36,933 bases of DNA, from assembly GCA_003499925.1 (NCBI GenBank), contig DNRQ01000040.1:1-36933 (forward strand). The letters run 5' to 3'. Source of the stretch: Geobacter sp. (GTDB taxonomy: Bacteria > Desulfobacterota > Desulfuromonadia > Geobacterales > Geobacteraceae). This document shows positions 17,324 to 26,486 of this stretch, one piece after another (position 1 is the first letter of the stretch; every line of letters begins with the position of its first letter). The position numbers and the translations under genes were made by a program. The notes below the pieces were generated by a model. The model made no database searches. It saw nothing but the letters and a program-made list of their open reading frames with translations, and was not told the DNA's origin.

Positions 17324-17701
17324 TCATCCGGTTGACCGGAGTATCCTGCCTTTGGTTGGAATCTGGCAGGTCAGGTGCGCTGCCTCGGCCAAAACTTGAG
17401 CGGCCCATTGGTTAAGGCTTTTGCCCTCACTCTCGGCGGCCATGATCACAGCGGAATGAACTTCGGGGGGGACTCGCAGAAACACCTTTCCTGAAGCTGG
17501 AGCGTGCGGTGGTTGCCCCAACTTGGCGCAGGCGGCAAGGTAATCATCCACCGCTTCATGGAAAGCGGTTTCCAGCTCTATGACAGAGGCCCCGTGAAAC
17601 CCCACGATATCGCGTATCCCTGCTAGATGTCCGACAAATATCCGGTCGTCGGCGTCAAACTCAACACGGGCGGCATATCCTTTGTATTTCATGGCGTTCA
17701 T
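17324..17701 (-). CDS. hicB: HicB-family antitoxin
   Basis: 125 residues. The N-terminal part (YKGYAARVEFDADDRIFVGH) has the HicB partial RNase H-like fold. The C-terminal segment GKVFLRVPPEVHSAVIMAA with SLNQW is a ribbon-helix-helix DNA-binding domain. HicB neutralises HicA mRNA interferase and represses its own operon. ATG 17701 overlaps the hicA stop (ATGA), with toxin gene first as usual. Because hicA is truncated, this is probably an orphan antitoxin. A 20-residue tail extends past the normal RHH end. Confidence 0.82.
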   Translation of the reverse strand: MNAMKYKGYAARVEFDADDRIFVGHLAGIRDIVGFHGASVIELETAFHEAVDDYLAACAKLGQPPHAPASGKVFLRVPPEVHSAVIMAAESEGKSLNQWAAQVLAEAAHLTCQIPTKGRILRSTG

Positions 17702-17880
17702 GGCTTTGCTCCGATGGCTTCGAGAAAATGTCTAGCATCTGTCACCCTGTACCTCAACGCATCTTTTTGGGGGTAAGGGCGGTGGAAGTATGCCCGTTTC
17801 CCGTTTTTTTCAAAGGTAACGGACGAGCCTGACCCCTCAACGGCAACGCACCCCAAGGCGACAAGAAAACCTTTCAGGGC
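17698..17880 (-). pseudogene. hicA: 5'-truncated hicA toxin gene
   Basis: The 60 codons before the TGA that overlaps hicB read as the C-terminal part of a HicA toxin: VEGSGSSVTFEKNGKRAYF, then HRPYPQKD and ARHFLEAIG. There is no start codon; the frame runs into the duplicated TIGR02270 fragment at 17880 and meets a stop at 17896-17898. The N-terminal part of the toxin and the operon promoter are therefore missing. The break coincides exactly with the edge of the duplicated segment. Confidence 0.7.
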
Positions 17881-18116
17881 CGAATTTTGAACAGATCACG
17901 GCTTGGTGGAACAAAAACAGGGGGAGTTATCCAAATGGCCTCCGTCATCTCCAAGGCAAGCCGATCACCGAGGATCACCTTCAGTACGTCCTGAAAACCG
18001 GCCGACAAAGAAGCCGTGCAGCTGCCGCTCTCGAACTGGCCATGATGAAGCCGGGCCAGCCGCTCTTTGAAGTGCGGGCTCCGGCATCCAGACAGTGTAA
18101 CGGGCTCACAGGGTGA
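17880..18116 (+). pseudogene. Orphan 3' fragment of a TIGR02270-like gene
   Basis: This segment repeats 26204-26440 with about eight single-base differences over 237 bp. It keeps the reading frame to its own stop (TGA instead of TAA). Several changes are synonymous and a few are conservative. It encodes only the last ~78 residues and has no start, so it is a recombination relic or remnant of a second tandem gene. Similarity continues ~12 bp past the stop and then ends. Confidence 0.85.
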
Positions 18117-18364
18117 CGAGGCAGTGGGGTTAGGCGTTGGTATGGCTGGAAAACACGCTTTTCAAAAGTTCACACGCAATATTTGGGTTTTCGAGTCGCA
18201 TGATGCTTTCTTCCGCGCTGCAAGACGCAGCCGGGTTCCAGACGGCAAAGAAATCATTCCAGGGGGAAACGGGCGAAGAACAGGCTGGAACCCTCGCCTT
18301 GCTCCCCGGAACTCTTCAGACCCTGCCGCCCGCCGAAGCGGCCGGGATGCCGCCGTTCTTTTCT

Positions 18365-18393
18365 TTGACTTTATTTCCCGCTTATTTTAATCT
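18365..18393 (+). promoter_or_regulatory. Possible promoter of the SNF2 gene
   Basis: TTGACT at 18365-18370 is followed 15-17 bp later by TTTAAT/TAATCT in an AT-rich patch, 50-75 bp upstream of the start codon. The rest of 18117-18440 shows no gene. Confidence 0.35.
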
Positions 18394-18440
18394 GCCGTGA
18401 AAAATAACGAGGAAACTCCAGACGCCATAGGAAGGAAGCC

Positions 18441-20939
18441 ATGAAACGATCCGAAAAGGCCCCCGCCACCGGGAGAAACTCGCAGAGGGACAAATTAGCG
18501 AAAGGGACCGCCGCGAAACTATCCCGCACCCATCAGCCGGAGGAGATGACTCTGGAGGAGTGGCAGCTTGGGCTGCGCAGGCAGTTTGGCGAGCAGCAGG
18601 AATTCATCCTGGAAAACAGGGGCGGCCACCCGATTTTTTCCGAATTTTCCCTTTCCAACCCCATGTCGGGAAAAACCTACCGGATCGCCATCCGCGGTGC
18701 GGCGCCGGGGTCGAATTACTGCTCCTGTCCCGACTACCTGGTCAATACTCTGGGAAGCTGCAAGCACATCGAGTTCGTCCTGGCACGGCTCGTCCGGAGA
18801 CGCGGCGCCAAGGCGGCGTTGCGCAAGGGATATCAGCCGCCCTATTCCGAGGTGTACCTGAGTTACGGGGTGAAGCGGGAGGTCCGTTTCAAGGCGGGAG
18901 CGGGTGCTCCGGCGCCTCTTGTGGCGCTGGCCGGCAGGTTTTTCGATGCGAACGGCGTGCTGAAGGAGCGAAAGACCCTTGAATTCCCCGCATTTCTGGA
19001 GGGGCTTCCCGACGGAGAAGTCCACGAGGTACGCTGCTACGACGACGTCATGGCCTTCATCGCCGAGCATCAGGACGCGGCACATCGTCTGTCCATCGTG
19101 GAGGCCCGCCTCGGCGAGGGTATCGCCAGCCCGTTATTCGACACCGTATTGAAAACAGCGCTCTATCCCTATCAGCGAGAGGGCGCGCTGTTCGCGGTGC
19201 GTGCCGGGCGCTGCCTGATCGGGGACGACATGGGGCTGGGAAAGACCATCCAGACCATAGCCGCAGCGGAGCTGATGGCGGAGCTTTTCGGAGTCGAGCG
19301 GGTACTCGTCGTCTCCCCCACCTCCCTTAAATACCAGTGGCAGTCCGAGATCGAAAAATTCACCGGACGCACGGCGCAGGTGATCGAAGGGCTCAATCAC
19401 CAGAGGCGGCAGCTCTACCAGGCGCCATCCTTCTATAAGCTCGTGAACTACGAACTGGTGGCGCGGGATTCCGATTCCATCCGGGAGTGGGCACCGGACC
19501 TGATCGTTCTCGACGAGGCGCAGCGCATCAAGAACTGGAAGACCCGCACCGCACAGTCGGTAAAGTCGCTGGAGTCGCCCTTTGCCATAGTGCTTACCGG
19601 TACTCCTATCGAGAACCGGATCGAGGAGCTGCATTCCATCGTGGAATTCGTCGACCGCCATCACTTGGGCCCTCTGTACCGTTTCGTGCACAAGCACCGG
19701 GTGGTCGACGAGGGGGGGAAACTTACCGGCTATCAGCGGCTGGACGAGGTGCGCGGCTCGCTCAAGGGGGTGATGCTGCGCCGCCGGAAGGAGCAGGTGC
19801 TGAAGCAGCTGCCTTCCCGTATCGACAAGAATTTCCTGGTCCCCATGACGCCGGAGCAGCAGGAGATACACGACGATAACGGCGAGATCGTGGCGAAGCT
19901 GGTGGCGAAGTGGCGCCGCTACAAGTTTCTCTGCGATGCCGACCAGAAAAGGATGCAGTGCGCCTTGGCCTATATGCGCATGTCCGCCGACAACACCTAT
20001 CTTGTGGACAGGGCTACGGTCCACGGGCCGAAACTGGAGGAACTGGACGCGCTGTTGAAGGAGCTGGTTGTCGAAGGCGGCGAAAAGGTCGTGGTTTTCA
20101 GCCAGTGGCTCAGGATGACCGAACTGGTGGCAAAGCTTTTGGTGGAAAGCGGCATCGGCTTCGTGCACCTGAATGGCGGGGTCCCCTCCAAGAGCCGCAA
20201 GGCCCTGATGACGCGGTTCAAGGAAGACCCGTCCTGCCGGGTGTTCCTCTCCACCGATGCGGGCGGTGTGGGGCTCAACCTGCAAAGCGGCTCCGTGGTG
20301 ATCAACATGGACATACCCTGGAATCCCGCCATCCTGGAGCAGAGGATCGGCCGCGTGCACAGGATGGGTCAGGGGAAGACGGTCCGCGTGGTGAACTTTG
20401 TCAGCCGCTCCTCCATTGAGGAGCGCATCCTCGACCTGCTGCGCTTCAAGAGCTCCTTGGCCTCCAGTGCCCTGGACGAGGATGGCAGCGACAGCGTTAC
20501 CATCGGCGCGTCCGGGATGGAAAAATACATGAATGCCGTTGAGCAGGTGGTGGACGCGCTGGAGAGACCCGATCCCGGGCAGGAGAAGCTGGAAAGGATT
20601 GAGGTTGCGCTGGACGAGCAAAAAGCGGAAAAAGAGGCAACCAGCGAGAAAGCTGGAGGTGCCGGCAACCCCGACAGCTCGGGCGTGGCAGCCCTGAACA
20701 CCCTGCTGACCGGAGGAGCGCAGTTTCTGATGAATCTGAGCCGGGCAATTTCGCAGCCCGCCGACTCCGATACCGGCACAACGGGGAGGGACGCGCTCGA
20801 ACAGGGGGTGAGTTCGCTGATCGGCAGAGACGAGACCACTGGAAGCACCTACCTTAAGATCCCCTTGCCTCAGCCGGACGTGCTGAATCAAGTTATCTCC
20901 GGGTTGGGGGCGCTCTTGGCCGGCCTGGCGAAGCGGTAG
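18441..20939 (+). CDS. SWIM zinc finger SNF2-family helicase
   Basis: 832 residues. A SWIM zinc finger (C94, C96, C107, H109) precedes a SNF2 ATPase. Walker A is GDDMGLGKT (261-269), the DEAH-like box is DEAQ (358-361), motif III region is LTGTPIENR, motif V is STDAGGVGLNL (604-614) and motif VI is QRIGRVHRMGQ (634-644). The last ~160 residues are low-complexity and unrecognised. Such proteins are dsDNA translocases acting on protein-DNA complexes; the SWIM domain binds nucleic acid or protein. Start ATG 18441 has AGGAAGGA upstream. It stands alone between two duplicated segments and is followed by a tRNA-like repeat with a terminator hairpin. Confidence 0.92.
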   Translation: MKRSEKAPATGRNSQRDKLAKGTAAKLSRTHQPEEMTLEEWQLGLRRQFGEQQEFILENRGGHPIFSEFSLSNPMSGKTYRIAIRGAAPGSNYCSCPDYLVNTLGSCKHIEFVLARLVRRRGAKAALRKGYQPPYSEVYLSYGVKREVRFKAGAGAPAPLVALAGRFFDANGVLKERKTLEFPAFLEGLPDGEVHEVRCYDDVMAFIAEHQDAAHRLSIVEARLGEGIASPLFDTVLKTALYPYQREGALFAVRAGRCLIGDDMGLGKTIQTIAAAELMAELFGVERVLVVSPTSLKYQWQSEIEKFTGRTAQVIEGLNHQRRQLYQAPSFYKLVNYELVARDSDSIREWAPDLIVLDEAQRIKNWKTRTAQSVKSLESPFAIVLTGTPIENRIEELHSIVEFVDRHHLGPLYRFVHKHRVVDEGGKLTGYQRLDEVRGSLKGVMLRRRKEQVLKQLPSRIDKNFLVPMTPEQQEIHDDNGEIVAKLVAKWRRYKFLCDADQKRMQCALAYMRMSADNTYLVDRATVHGPKLEELDALLKELVVEGGEKVVVFSQWLRMTELVAKLLVESGIGFVHLNGGVPSKSRKALMTRFKEDPSCRVFLSTDAGGVGLNLQSGSVVINMDIPWNPAILEQRIGRVHRMGQGKTVRVVNFVSRSSIEERILDLLRFKSSLASSALDEDGSDSVTIGASGMEKYMNAVEQVVDALERPDPGQEKLERIEVALDEQKAEKEATSEKAGGAGNPDSSGVAALNTLLTGGAQFLMNLSRAISQPADSDTGTTGRDALEQGVSSLIGRDETTGSTYLKIPLPQPDVLNQVISGLGALLAGLAKR

Positions 20940-21058
20940 CCAGTCCGGGGCTTAAAGGCTTTATGGGGAACTGGCCTTCAACTTTGCATCGACCCAACTC
21001 CTCACGCAGGACAAATCTGCTTCAGTCTACTGGTTATACAGAAGTATAGCCTCAACAT

Positions 21059-21158
21059 GCCATCTCAGCTCAGTTGGCAGGGCGAGTGAGCGTAAAAGCA
21101 ATCAATAGCGGCACAGGTCTTCGGACTTATGCCGCTATTTTTGTTTTCGGTGCTGCAA
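21059..21158 (+). repeat. tRNA-derived repeat R1 with hairpin
   Basis: Starts GCCATCTCAGCTCAG, like the 5' acceptor and D arm of the intact tRNA-Thr(CGT) at 32659, then diverges but keeps TAATCAATAG from the tRNA anticodon region. A hairpin and T run follow. R2 at 28329-28418 has the same layout, and R3 at 26450-26486 is a partial copy. It cannot be a working tRNA because the anticodon stem and 3' half are not preserved. Confidence 0.8.
21104..21143 (+). terminator. Terminator hairpin in R1
   Basis: AATAGCGGCA pairs with TGCCGCTATT, with an inner stem closed by a TTCG tetraloop, followed by a T run. It could end SNF2 transcription 165 bp after the stop or the R1 RNA itself. Confidence 0.8.
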
Positions 21159-21450
21159 GGGCCCCAACTGTACATGCCACTCCCCCCGGCAGACTTGAAC
21201 ATACCGTTGTAAGTTCCCCGTCATCTGCCTAAATCCGGTAGACCCAAACCCTCTTGACATTATACCATTCCAATGCAGCATCGACCCATCTGAAGCAATC
21301 CCAGTCATATGGTACTAATCCTCCGTGATTTTTTAGTTCTTCCCTGCAGGGGGTGGGAGTTTTTTTCACCCATGAAGCAGTACTACATTTCGAAAAAGCG
21401 CAAAGAACTTGACTATAAAGGGCCAAAAGGTAACGCACAATGGATGATAG

Positions 21451-21876
21451 AAAGAGGGTTCTGCCCATAGGGGGACAACCCCCCGAACCTTTTTAGATTG
21501 CATCAATCGCCTGAGGACAGGGTATGTCATCTTCGATGTAAAAATCGAAGGCCGCAACGTCTGCCGCCGGCTCGACCCCATGACCAGCAACAAAGGCAAC
21601 ACCCCACCGGCACCCCTGATGCAGCCCAATGTAAAAGCCGAGGGACTGGAAGGCAAACACCCCTTGCCGATAGCCTTTATGAACCTGCACCCGGATGTCG
21701 CCTCCGGCAGGATATCTCAGCCAGTATTTCAAACGCTCCATGAGGTAAGCGGCCCCGAAACACACAAGCACGAGAGCGCAGGTTATGTCGGTGCGTTGCA
21801 CCTATGCGACCAACCGGATGGAGAGTACGAGGTCATTTTCGATGACTTCAACCTTGAAGAGGAAACCTTCGAATGA
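21451..21876 (+). pseudogene. C-terminal remnant of a PAAR-like DUF4150 protein
   Basis: An open frame from just after a stop at 21448 encodes CINRLRTGYVIFDVKIEG, then RNVCRRLDPMTSNKGNTPP, which resembles the end of DUF4150/PAAR-like type VI secretion spike proteins, followed by ~75 residues that may be a linker or beta domain. The N-terminal part is absent. If translated now it would start at ATG 21580 (98 residues). Its stop is 9 bp before the lipase start, so it belongs to the same cargo operon. Family assignment rests on a short motif. Confidence 0.45.
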
Positions 21877-21885
21877 GGGACAGAG

Positions 21886-23025
21886 ATGGAATCGATAAAC
21901 TATATCGACATAGACTGGCCGGACATGTTCAAACCGATTCGTACAGAAAAGCTGGCGGGGAAAATTGCCAAAGTCATTGCATGGTACAAATCCAAAGGCC
22001 GACTGTGCAAACATGTCATCCTTGTCAGCCATTCCATGGGTGGGCTCGTTTGCCGCTCCGCGTGTAAGATACATGAAGCCGAAAAAAATGTCCTGGGGGT
22101 GATACACGGCGTGCAACCGGTCACGGGTGCGGCAGCGGCATACTGGCGGATGAAGGCAGGTTTTGAGAGGACCGAGCAAGGCACGTTCAAAGGGCTGTCA
22201 AGCAAGGCATCGGCCTGGGTGTTGGGGACAAACGGCGAGGAGGTTACCTGCATTTTGGGCAACGCTCCGGGCGGCCTGGAGTTGCTGCCCAATCAGCACT
22301 ATACGGACAACAAAGACGAATACGGGTGGCTACGCGTTCCGGGGAAAGAAGGGAAAGAGTTCGTGTTTCCTCGGCATGGCAACCCTTACGAAGAGATCTA
22401 CAAGGTGACTGACCAGTTTTGGCGGCTGATAAACCCGGGCTGGCTGGCCCCATTGGACAAGCGGAGCCCGCCTATTAATCCGTTTGTAAATCGTAAGCAT
22501 GCTTGGGAGCGATATATCAAGTGCATAGAAAAAGCTGAGAAATTCCACCTGAGCCTCCAGACTTTTTCCCACAAGAACACCTATCAATTCTATTCCGGTA
22601 GCCTTAATACTGTGGACAAAATTAGCTTCTCCCGAGGGGATTTATCCTTTCTGCACTACGAGATGCCTTCAGATTTTGGATACCCAGCGGTCATGGAAAC
22701 AACAGAGCCTCGTCACAAGTCATCTGCCAGAGGCGCCAGTATCATGTATGTGGACAACAAAGATCAGGAGATAAAACCACCGCTCGTTGCTACAACTCGT
22801 CTCATAAACATGTCACGTCCGGGCGACTACCAAGGTGGAGGAGACGGCACGGTCCCGGACTCTTCAGGCAATGCACTGACAGCAGTGCTGAACAGTCATA
22901 AGTTGGACGGTGTTGAACATCAGGAAGCGTTTGGAGACGCAAACGCAATCGATTATATCTTCAAAGCTGTAAGGAACCTTGCTCTCAAGCGGATCAGAGA
23001 GGGTGAGGTGGCATCTGCCCGATGA
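21886..23025 (+). CDS. PGAP1-like lipase, probable type VI secretion effector
   Basis: 379 residues. An alpha/beta-hydrolase nucleophile elbow VSHSMGG places the serine at S50. The segments GVIHGVQPVTGAAAAYWRM, GDGTVPDSSG and the late GVEHQEAF (probable catalytic His) match type VI lipase effectors of the PGAP1 type. Such effectors attack membrane phospholipids of rival cells. Relatives normally have more than 100 residues before the elbow, so this copy is probably short at its N-terminus and may have been cut from the preceding PAAR-like gene. ATG 21886 has GAGGGA upstream. The immunity gene overlaps its stop. Confidence 0.72.
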   Translation: MESINYIDIDWPDMFKPIRTEKLAGKIAKVIAWYKSKGRLCKHVILVSHSMGGLVCRSACKIHEAEKNVLGVIHGVQPVTGAAAAYWRMKAGFERTEQGTFKGLSSKASAWVLGTNGEEVTCILGNAPGGLELLPNQHYTDNKDEYGWLRVPGKEGKEFVFPRHGNPYEEIYKVTDQFWRLINPGWLAPLDKRSPPINPFVNRKHAWERYIKCIEKAEKFHLSLQTFSHKNTYQFYSGSLNTVDKISFSRGDLSFLHYEMPSDFGYPAVMETTEPRHKSSARGASIMYVDNKDQEIKPPLVATTRLINMSRPGDYQGGGDGTVPDSSGNALTAVLNSHKLDGVEHQEAFGDANAIDYIFKAVRNLALKRIREGEVASAR

Positions 23026-24077
23026 ATCTGGAGGAGGTAATGGCGTCCATAATCAACAGACTCAACCCATTTTGGATAATTGTTTTTATTTTTTTCACCT
23101 GGGCGTCCATTGAGCAATTGAAGTATGAAACTTCTTCGAAAAAGGGAGCAAGAGAGGCAATGCAAACATACTACTTAGGCCGTTTTTCTATAGCAGTCCC
23201 TGCACTTATGAAACAGAAGATACGATCATCAAAGCTAAGATATGCCGATATCCAAGAAATGGAATGGCCCCAGAGTCTAAATCCCGAGCAAGCACGAAAA
23301 GCTGAATGGGATCGGTTTATGGCGGAGGTTAAAAAGCTTCCGCCACCAGATGGTAAGGATAGGGTGATTATCAAAGTGCATGAGTTCCCTGCCGTTGGCA
23401 AATGGGCCAAGGGGATATTTTACTACAATGACAGCTTTGACCGTCATGGCGCACGATGGTCTCTTTTGATGGACGCAGGACCAGTCGGTCTGTGGCTAAA
23501 AACTGACGATATTGTCGTTGAAAAGGAAATCGAACACTCTAAAACAATTCCGAACTATGAAAATATTGCCAAAGCTTTCCAACCTCTGGACCTCCATAAC
23601 TTGAAAGGACGACAACCGGGCAACCGCTTTTACTTGGAGCATGGTGCTATTAATCTTCCCTATGCAGGGCAGGAAGAATCAATTGCGCGCTTCGAGGGTC
23701 ACCCACTTAAGCTCACCCTGTTGATCGAGATGGAAACGGATTTCACGAAAGAGATAGAAACCATGAGCCTAATAAAAGGGACCAGAGCCATGCTTGCAGT
23801 CGCTCTTATCTCACCAGGCGGCGGTATTTCCAAAATCAGGCTGCGGGAACGTGAAGTGGCAGGAATGCCTGGCGAAGAAGCGGTTCTCAGGGTAAGGGAA
23901 GGACAGCGTAAGGACCTGGTCTTCACCTGGCAATTCAACGGCAAGGACGATTCAGGGGAATATCCCACGACACGCATTGAAATGGAATCGCCCGACGGCA
24001 ATCTGCATGAGAAGCTGAAAATCTGGGATGCGGTACTCGATTCAATGAAGCCTATGTTCGAGCGGAAGAAATCATGA
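23022..24077 (+). CDS. Tli4-like immunity lipoprotein/membrane-anchored protein
   Basis: 351 residues with one N-terminal membrane segment (about residues 16-33, FWIIVFIFFTW) and a periplasmic body. The TYYLGRFSIAVPALMKQK start and general layout resemble the Tli4 family of immunity proteins against type VI phospholipases. It overlaps the lipase stop by ATGA and the next gene by ATGA, as expected for an effector-immunity pair. No lipobox Cys is seen, so it is anchored and not lipidated. The frame is intact. Confidence 0.65.
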   Translation: MNLEEVMASIINRLNPFWIIVFIFFTWASIEQLKYETSSKKGAREAMQTYYLGRFSIAVPALMKQKIRSSKLRYADIQEMEWPQSLNPEQARKAEWDRFMAEVKKLPPPDGKDRVIIKVHEFPAVGKWAKGIFYYNDSFDRHGARWSLLMDAGPVGLWLKTDDIVVEKEIEHSKTIPNYENIAKAFQPLDLHNLKGRQPGNRFYLEHGAINLPYAGQEESIARFEGHPLKLTLLIEMETDFTKEIETMSLIKGTRAMLAVALISPGGGISKIRLREREVAGMPGEEAVLRVREGQRKDLVFTWQFNGKDDSGEYPTTRIEMESPDGNLHEKLKIWDAVLDSMKPMFERKKS

Positions 24078-25174
24078 ATAAGAACCAAACCGGCGTCGAA
24101 CGTATAGCGATAACCGGCATTGGGCTGGTGACTTCACTGGGATTGAGCGCGCCGAGCTCCCTGGCAGCTATCCGTAGCGGTATTGCCAACTTTTCTGAGC
24201 ACGAAACCGTGACGGTGAACGGCAACGAATACGGCACCGAGCTGAGCGGTGCCAAGATTGCCCGCTTGCCCGAGCATGCCGTTGGGCGGCATGTGCACGG
24301 TGCAGACCGAGCTGTCGCATTGCTGGCCCCGGCTATTCGCGAATGCACCGATGGGCTTCTCCAGGGCTTCCTGGATAAGGCCCTTTGGCTCCTTGACAGC
24401 CGCATCGAGCCTGACAGCGGGAACATGATAAACCTTCTGAAGACCTCCGTGCCTGAACTGCCTGTTCCAGCCATTCGGGCAAATGATGTTGTGGACTCTG
24501 CTTTGGGGCGCTGTCTGTTCTTTGAAAACATCATTCAGGCTACTGCAGATCTTCGTAATGGAACAGCCCCGATGGTTATTATTGGGTGTGTCGATTCCCT
24601 TTGCGATGCCCCCTCCTTGAGACGTTGTCCGCCTCCAACCGCTTGAAGAGCGGAACCAACCCGGAAGGTCTCGTCGCCGGTGAGGCTGCCGGTGTCTTCC
24701 TGCTTGAGTTGGAGTCGCATGCAATAAGGCGCAATGCCGGCATTCTTGCATACATCAGCGCCTGGGGACGGGATGCCGAGCCTCATCCTTGGACCGGCAA
24801 GGCCCCTTCAGTCGCCAGAGGGTTGAGAAACGCTTTTGAAGAAACCTTTTCCGTACTTCCAGGTAAAGGAGAGGAGATTGATATGGTGATCGCCGACCTG
24901 AACGGCGAGCGGGCGCGAGCCAATGAATGGGCGATCACCGCGGCAAGGACCTTTCCGATCGACGATAAGGTACGCGAGCTAAAGCACCCGGCCGACTGCA
25001 CCGGAGACTGCGGCGCCGCCATGGGGGCCGTGCTTCTTGCTACGGCCATAGACATCATGTCGGGTGCATTGCCTCCGGCGACCATTGCGCTGGCTACATC
25101 TGATGATGACGGCGCCAGACGCATACTTTGCCTTCAAGCAGGAAATTATTCAGGCATCAACGCGCTGGCTCCCG
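24074..25174 (+). pseudogene. Ketoacyl-synthase-like protein of type VI loci, frameshifted
   Basis: The reading begins with an N-terminal ketoacyl-synthase signature (AITGIGLVTSLGLSAPS) and continues after a frame change with NRLKSGTNPEGLVAGEAAG and DCTGDCGAAMG of the thiolase fold. The frame breaks at a five-C run (24609-24613); one added C restores ...DAPLLETLS. Residues needed for condensation are not apparent, as is common in the ketoacyl-synthase-like proteins found beside DUF2169 and TIGR02270 genes. Its start overlaps the immunity gene. It may be a real pseudogene or an assembly error in the C run. Confidence 0.65.
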
Positions 25175-26440
25175 ATGAGTACGAAAAGAGTCCGGCTGTC
25201 GTGCCTGCTGTCATCGAGCAGCACAGCGATGACGCTTCCTTCCTGTGGTTAATCCGCGCAGGCTTGATAAAGGCGCCGCACACCGCCCTTCAAGACCTGA
25301 AACGACATGATGAACGTATCGAAGCTAATCTGGACGGGCTTTGTCGTGCCGGTGAGGCTGGTTGGGAAATATCCAGAAAATCCCTCCGGCATGGGGATGC
25401 GGGTGCCTATTTTACTACATCTTTTCTGGCTTTCAAAAGCGGTGACAGAGACCGCATTGCCTATCCGCTCGACAAGGGAGGCACGGACATCAATGCATAC
25501 AAAGGCATGGTCTCCGCCCTTGGCTGGCTGCCTTATGACGAGGCCGAGCCCTCACATAAAGAGATTTCTCACTGCCGAACCGCCACTTCTCCGGTACATC
25601 GGCATAGCGGCAAGCACCATTCACCGCCGCGATCCCGGACATTTTCTCGACGATGCCGCTTCCGATCCCTTCCCGTTACTAAAGGCCCGTGCACTTCGTG
25701 CTTACGGGGAATTGGGGAGGAGGAATAAGGTCGATCATTTCAGCCTCCAAAGCTACTTCACAGCAGAGGATGATGCGGTGCGCTTCTCAGCTGCATGGTC
25801 CGCAGCCCTTGCAGGTGATCCGGAAGCGGTCGAAGTGTTGAAAGGTTTCGACATGCGGCACTCTTCGTTTAGCGAGAGAGCCCTGCACATGGCATTTCGG
25901 CGGATGGAACGGAGAACCGCCCTGTCCTGGCACAAAGAACTTTCACTAAGCGCCGACACGATCCGATTAGCAGTTATTGGCACCGGCATAATTGGCGACA
26001 GCGTACTCGTCCCTTGGCTTCTGGAACAGATGCAAAATATGGATTTGGCACGTCTAGCCGGTGACGCATTCAGCATGATAACCGGTGTCGATATCGCGGT
26101 TGCAGAAATGGAAGGGGCGGGACCTGAAGGCTATGATGCAGTTCCAAACGATGACCCGGAAGACGGCAATGTTGCGATGGACCCGTACGAAGAGCTTCCC
26201 TGTCCGAGTTTTGAACGGATCACGGCTTGGTGGAACAAAAACAGGGGGAGTTATCCGAATGGCCTCCGTCATCTCCAAGGCAAGCCGATCACCGAGGATC
26301 ACCTTCAGTACGTCCTGAAAACCGGCCGACAAAGAAACCGTGCAGCTGCCGCTCTCGAACTGGCCATGATGAAGCCGGGCCAGCCGCTCTTTGAAGTGCG
26401 GGCTCCGGCATCCAGACAGTGCAACGGAGTCACAGGGTAA
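25175..26440 (+). pseudogene. TIGR02270-like HEAT-repeat protein, frameshifted
   Basis: Sequence from AVVPAVIEQHSDDASFLWLI through SALGWLPYDEAEP, RALRAYGELGRR, RLAGDAFSMITGVD to the LFEVRAPASRQ end matches the TIGR02270 family, helical-repeat proteins found near type VI secretion genes. The frame breaks at 25549-25551, where removing one C joins ...DEAEP to HIKRFLTAE. The family start is unclear: ATG 25175 is out of frame with the body by one base, while the upstream ketoacyl-synthase frame reads straight into it. Its last 237 bp are duplicated at 17880-18116. Confidence 0.72.
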
Positions 26441-26449
26441 CGAGGCAGG

Positions 26450-26486
26450 GGCTAAAAGTAATCGATAGCGCCATAAGCATTCAACC
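26450..26486 (+). repeat. Partial tRNA-derived repeat R3
   Basis: CTAAAAGTAATCGATAGCG and the following CCATAAGC-TTCAAC match the middle of R2 (28362-28394) with two or three changes. The tRNA-like 5' part and the second hairpin arm are missing. It joins the TIGR02270 end to a broken gene on the other strand. Confidence 0.75.

Noticed and set aside
21059..21158. Functional tRNA at R1 (and R2)
   Set aside because: Only the acceptor 5' strand and D arm are preserved; the anticodon stem is disrupted and there is no T arm or 3' acceptor strand.
21229..21468. Minus-strand 79-residue frame opposite the secretion cargo leader
   Set aside because: No recognisable domain and it overlaps the leader of the plus-strand operon; insufficient evidence.
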